From: an uncultured Lachnospiraceae bacterium
GTDB taxonomy: Bacteria; Bacillota; Clostridia; Lachnospirales; Lachnospiraceae
Reading direction: 5' to 3'
Length of the DNA stretch: 5,417 nt
NCBI GenBank assembly: GCA_949346185.1
Contig: CASGVX010000158.1
Span: forward strand, 1-5,417
The notes under the pieces are model-generated. The model worked only from the letters and a program-made list of their open reading frames with translations, made no database searches and was not told where the DNA came from. Below are positions 1 through 5,417 of this stretch, piece by piece (the first letter of the stretch is position 1; every line of letters begins with the position of its first letter). Position numbers and translations under genes: made by a program.

Positions 1-349
1 GCATGATCAGATTGTAATCCGTGTCATCAATCCAGAAATATCCGCTGTCATCATCCCGGTAACGCATCCCCCGGACAATCTCCTTTGCGGTATTCTTTGC
101 CTGTTCCTCGGAGACGCCCTTGGCCTGAATCTTGTCATATTCTGACTGCAATACCTTGATAACCGTTTCCACCTCGGACTTGATTTCCAGCCGATATCCA
201 TCGTTCATAGCCTGTTTATACTTATCCACAGATAGGGTTGTGGTAGATTTGATATTATAAACAGATACCCCTGCCAAAATCACAGCCACACAAAATACCA
301 GCGATATGCTAATCATCGTCAGCAAATTCTTAACCTTCATATTTTTCAT
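1..349 (-). CDS. Cache-domain sensory receptor, probably methyl-accepting chemotaxis protein (N-terminal part, cut by window edge)
   Basis: The reading frame is open from the ATG at 349 to the window edge, giving 116 residues with no stop, so the gene continues beyond base 1. Residues about 10-31 form one hydrophobic membrane helix behind a short basic start (MKNMKVKN), so the following part should lie outside the cell. Residues about 35-116 are a helical stretch ending in YRDDDSGYFWIDD then YNLIM, which matches the signature of single Cache (sCache_2) ligand-binding domains, where a GYFWI motif is followed by a (V/L)MHP motif. In this family such a domain is usually followed by a second TM helix, HAMP and a methyl-accepting signalling domain that talks to CheA/CheW. 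Those parts are not visible, so a histidine kinase or diguanylate cyclase with the same sensor remains possible. The start at 349 is supported by GGGAGGAG about 5 nt upstream; the in-frame ATG at 340 has no such site. The C39-like peptidase gene ends 68 nt upstream on the same strand with no terminator seen between them. Confidence 0.85.
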   Translation of the reverse strand, partial: MKNMKVKNLLTMISISLVFCVAVILAGVSVYNIKSTTTLSVDKYKQAMNDGYRLEIKSEVETVIKVLQSEYDKIQAKGVSEEQAKNTAKEIVRGMRYRDDDSGYFWIDDTDYNLIM

Positions 350-417
350 ATTTTCTCCTCCCACTTCGTTTCTTGCAGATTAAACGTTACCATTCACAGC
401 CATGCAATACCAATGAA

Positions 418-1299
418 TTATTTGCTGACCCAATTCCCCTTGGCGCTTTTGTGCCTCCACTGATCCGATGCCTCCTCATACCCCTTCACTGACAGAAACT
501 GCCAAGGACTAGCCGTCTTCAGGGAATCGTAAATCTTTTTCAGGGAAACCCAATGCCGATTGTGCTTCGGATCTCCCGAATCTGTCAGGAAGACCTTGTC
601 CCGCTTTTCGTCATAGAGAAAGACCGTCACATAATGCCCCGGCGTATCTTTCCAGTAACAGGTAGAATTATTGCTGCTCACCAGGACAATGGCTGCCTGG
701 CTCTTCTTGATCTGCCTCTGGAATTTTTCGTAACTCCCAGGTTTTCTGTATACCTTGCAGTCAAACCCCATAGCAGTCAGAGACCTTCTCATATAGCCCC
801 AGTCAATGGCGCCTCCCCCGGAATACCCCGTGTGCTTTTTCGCATACTTGTATGCATCAACCGGCGTACACTTGTATTTCGTCAGGGAAGAATAGATATT
901 CGCAACGCAACACAGACCGCAGCCAAACCCGCCAAAGGAGCCGCCGTCATAAAACGAAACGCCCCACTCCCCCGACCATTTCAATCGGCTGCCCCAGGAT
1001 TTCGGACCCTGCAAATAGGAATAAATCTCTCCCTCCGGCTTGGGCGTAGGCGCCGGCATCTTCGTTCTCTCCGGAACTGGCGTGGCAGTCGCTGCCACCA
1101 CCTTCTCCGACATGGCCGGCACTTCCTTTCTCCCCAGAGACCTGACCCACAGCACTGTGGCAATGAGAACCAGGATCAAGCCCAGCCCTGCAGCGGCCAT
1201 TCTCTTCTGCTTTCCATCCCATCTCTTCCACCAAAGCAAAATATTATGTAAAAAGCCAATCTCTCGTTTCCTAAATTTCCTTTTTCTGCTTTTTTCCAT
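418..1299 (-). CDS. Membrane-anchored C39-like papain-fold cysteine peptidase
   Basis: The product is 293 residues from the ATG at 1299. An upstream in-frame ATG at 1332 would give 304, and the residue numbers here use that longer form. Residues 13-45 are very basic (KSRKRKFRKRE), residues about 46-64 are one membrane helix, and 65-100 are a Pro/Thr/Glu linker (TATPVPERT, PAPTPKPE). This implies N-in topology with the catalytic domain outside. The domain at about 103-285 has the layout of C39-like peptidases: a possible oxyanion Gln108, the nucleophile motif GGFGCGLCC with Cys138, the motif TPGHYVTVF with His233, and FLTDSGDP supplying Asp251 (or Asp254). The order Cys, His, Asp and the spacing from His to Asp fit the family. 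Related proteins process bacteriocin leaders, cleave surface peptides or act on cell-wall peptides; no ABC transporter domain is fused here, so it is not a classic leader-peptide exporter. The substrate is unknown. The gene has its own promoter and is probably co-transcribed with the chemoreceptor gene 68 nt downstream. The fold call is good; proteolytic activity is inferred. Confidence 0.8.
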   Translation of the reverse strand: MEKSRKRKFRKREIGFLHNILLWWKRWDGKQKRMAAAGLGLILVLIATVLWVRSLGRKEVPAMSEKVVAATATPVPERTKMPAPTPKPEGEIYSYLQGPKSWGSRLKWSGEWGVSFYDGGSFGGFGCGLCCVANIYSSLTKYKCTPVDAYKYAKKHTGYSGGGAIDWGYMRRSLTAMGFDCKVYRKPGSYEKFQRQIKKSQAAIVLVSSNNSTCYWKDTPGHYVTVFLYDEKRDKVFLTDSGDPKHNRHWVSLKKIYDSLKTASPWQFLSVKGYEEASDQWRHKSAKGNWVSK

Positions 1300-1300
1300 G

Positions 1301-1310
1301 TCACCCCCCT
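1301..1310 (-). promoter_or_regulatory. Ribosome binding site deciding the peptidase start
   Basis: On the minus strand AGGGGGGTGA lies directly before C-ATG at 1299, complementing the 16S 3' end through its GGTGA part with a short spacer of about 4 nt after the G run. The upstream in-frame ATG at 1332 has only A/T-rich sequence before it and coincides with the expected transcription start of the promoter at 1338-1346. It could therefore be used only as a leaderless start. The downstream ATG is preferred for this reason. Confidence 0.65.
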
Positions 1311-1337
1311 TTTCTAGATGTTTATGTGCCATTTTTT

Positions 1338-1366
1338 ATTATAACATTTATTGGAGAGAAACTAAA
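1338..1366 (-). promoter_or_regulatory. Extended -10 promoter for the peptidase (and probably chemoreceptor) gene
   Basis: The minus strand reads TGTTATAAT at 1346-1338, a perfect TATAAT with the TG extension one base upstream. The -35 position at 17-bp spacing (1361-1366, TTTAGT) matches TTGACA at only three bases, which is usual for extended -10 promoters. Transcription would start near 1331, about 30 nt before the preferred ATG at 1299. The site lies after the terminator of the xylosidase gene, so it would begin a new unit. Confidence 0.6.
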
Positions 1367-1446
1367 GGGGAAAATATATGAAATCATTGCGTATGCAGTT
1401 GCCAATAATAAGAGCATGGGATGCAAAATGCCCCTTCATTACATCG

Positions 1447-1492
1447 AAAAAATCGCCGCCTCATGCAAGCAAGCTTGCCGAGACAGCGATTT
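1447..1492 (-). terminator. Intrinsic terminator of the alpha-xylosidase gene
   Basis: It begins 28 nt after the xylosidase stop. The minus-strand RNA forms a 13-bp lower stem: AAAUCGCUGUCUC (1492-1480) pairs with GAGGCGGCGAUUU (1462-1450), including two G-U wobbles. After a small 1x2 internal loop, GCAAG and CUUGC pair around a CUUG tetraloop, at the 10-bp palindrome GCAAGCTTGC. The stem runs straight into six U's (1452-1447). In plus-strand RNA the two wobbles become C-A mismatches and the far side has only three U's, so the element is directional and works for minus-strand transcripts. Confidence 0.85.
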
Positions 1493-1519
1493 CGCTCCCT
1501 ATCACTTTAAATCATGCCA

Positions 1520-3880
1520 TTATAATTCAATTTCCACGCTGGTAGTGCCGGCTGCTGCCACCACTGTCTTTCCTTCCGCCGTCACCTTAAACGTCTTGTC
1601 CGTCTTGCCATAGGACACGGCAATCTTGTTGCCGTTTCTGGCAGCCTTGATGTCCGTAATCTTATTGGACTCGCTGTCATAAATCACAGCCTCCGCCGTC
1701 TTGCCATCCTCCAGGCCATAGACAACTGCCTCCGCATCCTGCAGATAGTCATATACCACCGTCATCTCACCCTCCGCATCGAAGTTTCCAAAGGTCACGA
1801 TGCTGTTAGGACGGGCAAGGATTGGCGTCTGGAAGTAATCGCACTTCCTAGTGTAATATTTTCCACCCTGATAAGTCTCACCGCTCTGAATATCTGTCCA
1901 AGTACCGCAATCCGGCACATAGAACTCGGCCACGCCCTCTTCATTCATCACAGGAACGATGCAGAGGTTGTCTCCCAACATATACTGCTGATCCAGATAC
2001 TTGCATGCCGTGTCCTCCGTGAATGCAACGATCATGGAACGCATCATAGGCACGCCCACCTGATGGGTCTTATTCGCCTGCGCCCAAAGATAAGGCATCA
2101 TCCTGCCCTTTAGCACCGTATAGTGGCGGAGTACGTCACAAGCCTCCGTATCTCCATCCTCGTCGTATACCCAAGGCACGCGGTAAGAGGTAGAGCCATG
2201 GAGACGGCTGTGGGTAGACATCAGGCCAAATGCGCACCATCTCTTGTACACATCCGCAGGAGCCGTCGCTTCAAACCCGCCCATGTCATGGGAGAAGAAG
2301 CCAAATCCAGAAGAGCACAGGGAAAGCCCGCCCCGCAAGGTCTCAGCCATGGCAGAATACTCCGCATAGCAATCTCCGCCCCAGTGTACCGGGAACTTCT
2401 GTCCGCCCACAGTGGCGCTCCTTGCAAAGAGACATGCCTTGTCCTTTCCATAATATTCTTCCAAAGCCTCAAATACACACTTATTGTACAGGTAAGTATA
2501 GTAGTTATGCATCTTGATGGGATCCATGCCATTGTGATACTTCACCTTGGTGGGGATTCTCTCGCCGAAGTCCGTCTTGATATTGTTCACGCCCATATCA
2601 AAGAGATTCTTCAAAAGCCCCTTATACCAGTCGCATGCCTCTGGATTGGTGAAATCCACAATCGCCATGCCCGGCTGCCACATATCGCACTGGAATACGC
2701 TGCCATCCAGATTCTTGATGAAGTATCCCTTCTCTTTCCCCTCGTCGAACAGCTTTGACTGCTGCCCGATATAGGAATTGATCCAAACGCAGATTTCCAG
2801 CCCCTTGTCGTGAAGCCTTTTCAGCATCCCCTCCGGGTCTGGGAACATATCCTTGTCCCACTCAAAGTTGCACCACTCATACTCCTTCATCCAGAAGCAG
2901 TCAAAATGGAATACCTGCAGCGGGATCTTCCTCTCTGCCATGCCGTCAATGAAACTGTTCACCGTCTCCTCATCATAACTGGTGGTGAAGGAAGTGGACA
3001 GCCATAAGCCGAAGGTATAAGCCGGAGGCAACGCTGGCTTTCCCGTGAGGGTGGTATAATTTTCCAGCACGTGCTCCAAATTCTCCCCGCCGATGACGAA
3101 ATACTCCAGTTCCTCCCCAGGCACGGTAAATGTCACTTTAGATACCGTGTCAGAATTGACCTCAAAGGAAACCTTATCGGAACTATTTACCAGAATGCCA
3201 TATCCCTTAGAAGAAATATAAAATGGCACCGTCTTATAACTCTGGTCAGAACAAGTACCGCCATCGCAGTTCCATGTCTCCACCGTCTGCCCATTCTTTA
3301 CGAAAGGCGTAAATTTCTCTCCAAATCCATAGATGCACTCCCCGATATCCGTCTTTAACTGCTCCCTGATATAAGTCGTATGGGGATCCTGAGGATAATT
3401 GAAGAACTGGTCATCCTCCTGCATGTTCATCCGGGCATTTGCCGTAAACTGGCTCTCTGAAATGATAGAAGTACTTCTCCAGGCACCGCCTGTCAGAAGC
3501 TTATCCTTATAATAATACTTTACCTCCCACTCATCAGCCTTCTTGATTACCACCTTGGTATCACCGGAAACCATTTCATAATAGTCCCCATTCTGGGTGA
3601 TGGCAGGACGATACCCGGCATCCTCGTTCAATTCAAAGCGAGGCGTATTGTCCAAACCTCCCCGATAATGGTCGATGTGTACCTTGATCACATTCTCTGA
3701 AGTGGAAGAATAGGTAATCTCCAGATTCGGTCCCCCCAAGGTCATTCCCCTGTTCTGCACCACGTAAGGCGTGGCAAGAACCTTGATGGAATGTTCCGTA
3801 GTCTCCACCTTATATGCCTGAGAAGCATAATTCACATCGTACCCCCGTTTGCTAAGCCAAAATCCATCTGCTACTTTCAT
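1520..3880 (-). CDS. yicI: GH31 alpha-xylosidase, YicI type
   Basis: The 786-residue protein resembles Escherichia coli YicI (772 residues) along its whole length. It removes alpha-1,6-linked xylose from the non-reducing end of isoprimeverose and xyloglucan oligosaccharides with retention. Domains in order: N-terminal beta-sandwich (about 1-285), catalytic (beta/alpha)8 barrel (about 286-600), and C-terminal beta domains (about 600-786). The catalytic nucleophile is Asp437 in IKTDFGERIPT and the acid/base is Asp503 in PVHWGGDCYA. Their 66-residue separation equals that of Asp416 and Asp482 in YicI. The residues that make YicI prefer xylose over glucose are also present at a constant offset of 21: Phe298, Cys328 and Phe329 in HFDCFWMK, Trp366 in CVWIN, and Lys435. 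There is no signal peptide or membrane segment, so it is cytosolic and its substrate must be imported. The start is firm: AAAGGAG lies 7 nt before the ATG. Flanking terminators and a private promoter suggest a single-gene unit; no sugar transporter or regulator is adjacent in view. Confidence 0.96.
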   Translation of the reverse strand: MKVADGFWLSKRGYDVNYASQAYKVETTEHSIKVLATPYVVQNRGMTLGGPNLEITYSSTSENVIKVHIDHYRGGLDNTPRFELNEDAGYRPAITQNGDYYEMVSGDTKVVIKKADEWEVKYYYKDKLLTGGAWRSTSIISESQFTANARMNMQEDDQFFNYPQDPHTTYIREQLKTDIGECIYGFGEKFTPFVKNGQTVETWNCDGGTCSDQSYKTVPFYISSKGYGILVNSSDKVSFEVNSDTVSKVTFTVPGEELEYFVIGGENLEHVLENYTTLTGKPALPPAYTFGLWLSTSFTTSYDEETVNSFIDGMAERKIPLQVFHFDCFWMKEYEWCNFEWDKDMFPDPEGMLKRLHDKGLEICVWINSYIGQQSKLFDEGKEKGYFIKNLDGSVFQCDMWQPGMAIVDFTNPEACDWYKGLLKNLFDMGVNNIKTDFGERIPTKVKYHNGMDPIKMHNYYTYLYNKCVFEALEEYYGKDKACLFARSATVGGQKFPVHWGGDCYAEYSAMAETLRGGLSLCSSGFGFFSHDMGGFEATAPADVYKRWCAFGLMSTHSRLHGSTSYRVPWVYDEDGDTEACDVLRHYTVLKGRMMPYLWAQANKTHQVGVPMMRSMIVAFTEDTACKYLDQQYMLGDNLCIVPVMNEEGVAEFYVPDCGTWTDIQSGETYQGGKYYTRKCDYFQTPILARPNSIVTFGNFDAEGEMTVVYDYLQDAEAVVYGLEDGKTAEAVIYDSESNKITDIKAARNGNKIAVSYGKTDKTFKVTAEGKTVVAAAGTTSVEIEL

Positions 3881-4007
3881 AGTAACTCTCCTTTCATCTT
3901 CTCTTTATATGATTTCAAGATTCTTCACCCCATACATTATCCATGTAACATCATAAGAACCTTGCAATGCACTTCCATACATGCCGCATATCTCACTCGT
4001 CAATAAT

Positions 4008-4036
4008 AGTATAATATCAAAAACACTCTGCGTCTA
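4008..4036 (-). promoter_or_regulatory. Candidate sigma-A promoter for the alpha-xylosidase gene
   Basis: On the minus strand TAGACG (4036-4031, four of six to TTGACA) is separated by exactly 17 bp from TATACT (4013-4008, five of six to TATAAT). The start point would be near 4001, leaving a leader of about 120 nt before the ATG at 3880. A second, poorer pair, TTGACG (4003-3998) with TATGGA at 18-bp spacing, lies just downstream. I looked for a catabolite-response (cre) match in this gap and found none convincing. Confidence 0.5.
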
Positions 4037-4049
4037 TAACTATCGGCAC

Positions 4050-4078
4050 AAAAAATAACACTATCTTGATATATGTTA
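4050..4078 (-). terminator. Weak AT-rich intrinsic terminator of cysS
   Basis: This lies 18 nt after the cysS stop. The minus strand reads TAACA (4078-4074) and TGTTA (4060-4056), which pair, with an added U-G wobble, one bulged A and three further pairs around a CAAG loop. Six T's (4055-4050) follow at once. The stem has almost no G-C pairs, so termination may be partial and some readthrough into the xylosidase gene is possible. Confidence 0.45.
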
Positions 4079-4096
4079 CGATTCATCAGCCGGCAT

Positions 4097-5417
4097 TCAC
4101 CCCATTACGCTCCACACAGTCCCCTCTCTGGTATCCTTAATCTCAATGCCCTTTTTTTTCAATTCCTCCCGGATGGCATCTGCAGTGGCAAAGTCCTTCG
4201 CCTTCTTGGCCGCCTTCCGCTCCCCGATTTTCTCCTCCACGAAGGCTTTCAGTTCTGCATCCACTTCCTCTGTCTCCTCTTCCCTTAAGAGATCCAGGGA
4301 AAGCACCTGGTCAAACTTCTGAATCAGAGCCCTCTTGGATCCATCATTCAGTTCCGACTTCAGCACGTCATAAACTACCGTCAGTGCCTGGGAAGTATTG
4401 ATGTCATTTCCCAAAGCCTCTGCAAAGGCATCCTCAAAGACCCGCATCCCTTCCTTTTGCAGCTGCCCCTCCCCGGAAAGAGCGGCAATCCTCTTGGTCA
4501 ATTTATCATAGGACACCTTCACATTGTCCAGCACGTCATAACTGAATATCAAGGGCTTGCGGTAATGGGACTGGAGGCAGAACATCCTGTAAACCACAGG
4601 CTGGTACCCCTTGCTCTCCAGCAATGACACCGTAAGGAAATCCCCTTTCGACTTGCTCATCTTGCCCGTATTGTCATTGAGATGAAGCACATGGAACCAT
4701 TGACTGCACCATTCGTGTCCCAGATACGCCTCGCTCTGGGCAATCTCGTTAGTATGGTGGGGAAATACATTGTCAATGCCGCCGCAGTGGAGATCCAGCC
4801 TCTCCCCCAGATGCTTGATGCTGATGGCAGAGCACTCGATATGCCATCCCGGGTACCCCATGCCCCAAGGACTTTCCCACTTTAATTCCTGGTCATCGAA
4901 CTTAGACTTGGTGAACCACAGGACAAAATCCGCCTTATTCCTCTTATTTTCATCCTCCTCCACGTCATCCCTGGCGCCAACCATCAGTTCCTCCTCATTC
5001 TGGTTAGAAAGGACATAATAATTTTCCAGCCTGGCAGTATCAAAATACACATTCCCCCCCGCCACATAGGCATATCCCCTATCCAATAATCTCTGCACCA
5101 TCTGGATAAACTCCGGAATGCAGTTTGTGGCCGGCTCTACCACGTCCGGCGTCTTGATGTTCAGCTTCCGACAATCAGCAAAAAAAGCATCGGTATAAAA
5201 CTTGGCAATCTCCATCACCGTCTTTTTCTCCCGCCTGGCGCCAGCCAGCATCTTATCCTCCCCGGTATCCGCATCGCTGGACAGATGCCCAACGTCCGTA
5301 ATATTCATCACCCTTTTCACGTCATATCCCACGTAGCGCAGGGTCTTTTCCAGCACATCCTCCATAATATAGCTGCGCAGATTGCCAATATGGGCAAAAT
5401 GGTACACCGTGGGGCCG
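4097..5417 (-). CDS. cysS: Cysteinyl-tRNA synthetase (5' end outside window)
   Basis: This class I synthetase charges tRNA-Cys with cysteine in the cytosol. The frame stays open to the window edge and reads GPTVYHFAHIGN from 5416, so the GTG at 5407 is an internal valine and not the start. By comparison with known CysRS of 460-470 residues, about 28 residues are missing, including the zinc-ligand Cys of the CGPT motif, whose codon is cut at base 5417. In the 439 visible residues (Gly = 1): HIGN at 9-12 is the HIGH-type motif, the other zinc ligands are Cys195 in GWHIECSA and His220 and Glu224 in FPHHTNEIAQ, and KMSKS is at 252-256. The C-terminal anticodon-binding helical part ends in EGTVWSVMG, much like the E. 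coli end. In place of the E. coli NITDIDDKI the protein has NITDVGHLSS followed by DADTGEDKM, an insert typical of a different CysRS subtype. The usual Firmicute neighbour mrnC is not downstream. No catalytic motif visible is broken. Confidence 0.96.
   Translation of the reverse strand, partial: GPTVYHFAHIGNLRSYIMEDVLEKTLRYVGYDVKRVMNITDVGHLSSDADTGEDKMLAGARREKKTVMEIAKFYTDAFFADCRKLNIKTPDVVEPATNCIPEFIQMVQRLLDRGYAYVAGGNVYFDTARLENYYVLSNQNEEELMVGARDDVEEDENKRNKADFVLWFTKSKFDDQELKWESPWGMGYPGWHIECSAISIKHLGERLDLHCGGIDNVFPHHTNEIAQSEAYLGHEWCSQWFHVLHLNDNTGKMSKSKGDFLTVSLLESKGYQPVVYRMFCLQSHYRKPLIFSYDVLDNVKVSYDKLTKRIAALSGEGQLQKEGMRVFEDAFAEALGNDINTSQALTVVYDVLKSELNDGSKRALIQKFDQVLSLDLLREEETEEVDAELKAFVEEKIGERKAAKKAKDFATADAIREELKKKGIEIKDTREGTVWSVMG

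Noticed and set aside
350..417. Terminator between the peptidase and chemoreceptor genes
   Set aside because: Only a 5-bp ATTCA/TGAAT pairing with a large loop and no T-run is visible, so no terminator was called.
947..1234. Minus-strand frame shifted against the peptidase gene
   Set aside because: It overlaps the TM helix, linker and nucleophile region of the peptidase in another frame, and its translation resembles no known protein.
553..1251. 232-codon open frame on the plus strand across the peptidase gene
   Set aside because: It lies opposite a gene with clear catalytic motifs, TM helix and ribosome site; its translation is rich in Arg, Pro and His with no recognisable domain, typical of an antisense shadow.
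1469..1478. The palindrome GCAAGCTTGC as a regulator binding site
   Set aside because: It forms the tip of the terminator hairpin and lies downstream of a gene with no promoter beside it, so the hairpin explains it.
1326..1613. Plus-strand 95-codon frame spanning the intergenic region before the peptidase gene
   Set aside because: It runs antisense through the promoter and the terminator hairpin into the xylosidase C-terminus, with no ribosome site or domain; structured non-coding elements explain the region better.
2123..2758. 211-codon open frame on the plus strand inside the xylosidase gene
   Set aside because: It is antisense to the conserved catalytic barrel of YicI and has no domain or ribosome site that I can see.
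3881..4096. Riboswitch or T-box in the gap between cysS and the xylosidase gene
   Set aside because: I found no T-box-like GGGUGG-ACCGCG motif, no paired terminator/antiterminator and no known aptamer core; only the promoter, the weak cysS terminator and short repeats can be supported.
1..5417. CRISPR array, tRNA, insertion sequence, phage or defence genes
   Set aside because: No regularly spaced repeats, tRNA cloverleaf, terminal inverted repeats with transposase, or defence-type domains were seen on either strand.

Overview
The window holds four protein-coding genes, all on the minus strand, and two of them are cut by the window edges. Read in transcription order (high to low coordinates) they are: a cysteinyl-tRNA synthetase missing its first residues (4097-5417), a complete YicI-type GH31 alpha-xylosidase (1520-3880), a membrane-anchored C39-like papain-fold peptidase (418-1299), and the N-terminal part of a Cache-domain chemoreceptor (1-349). 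I see no tRNA or rRNA gene, CRISPR array, insertion sequence or phage gene.

The moderate base composition, strong AGGAG-type ribosome sites, single-membrane style of anchored surface protein (basic N-terminus, one TM helix, Pro/Thr linker) and protein sequence flavour point to a Firmicute, most likely a gut Lachnospiraceae (Blautia, Dorea or Clostridium scindens-like). This is an inference from resemblance and was not tested by a search.

Layout: cysS ends at 4097 and is followed by a weak AT-rich hairpin with six T's. A 216-bp gap carries a plausible sigma-A promoter (4008-4036) and a long leader for the xylosidase gene, which has its own good Shine-Dalgarno site. The xylosidase gene is followed by a well-formed intrinsic terminator (1447-1492). 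An extended -10 promoter (1338-1346) then serves the peptidase gene. The peptidase gene is followed, after 68 nt with no visible terminator, by the chemoreceptor gene, so these two may be co-transcribed. There are thus probably three transcription units: cysS, the xylosidase gene alone, and peptidase plus chemoreceptor.

The genes do not form an obvious pathway. Cysteinyl-tRNA synthetase is housekeeping translation, although here it is a divergent subtype away from its usual neighbours. The xylosidase trims alpha-xylosyl residues from imported xyloglucan fragments or isoprimeverose in the cytosol, but no transporter or regulator lies beside it. The peptidase acts on the outer face of the membrane on an unknown substrate. 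The chemoreceptor probably senses a small extracellular ligand. I found no convincing new multi-gene system; the points worth a second look are the cysS subtype, the peptidase-receptor pair, the strand-biased terminator hairpin and a possible overlapping leader peptide before the xylosidase gene.
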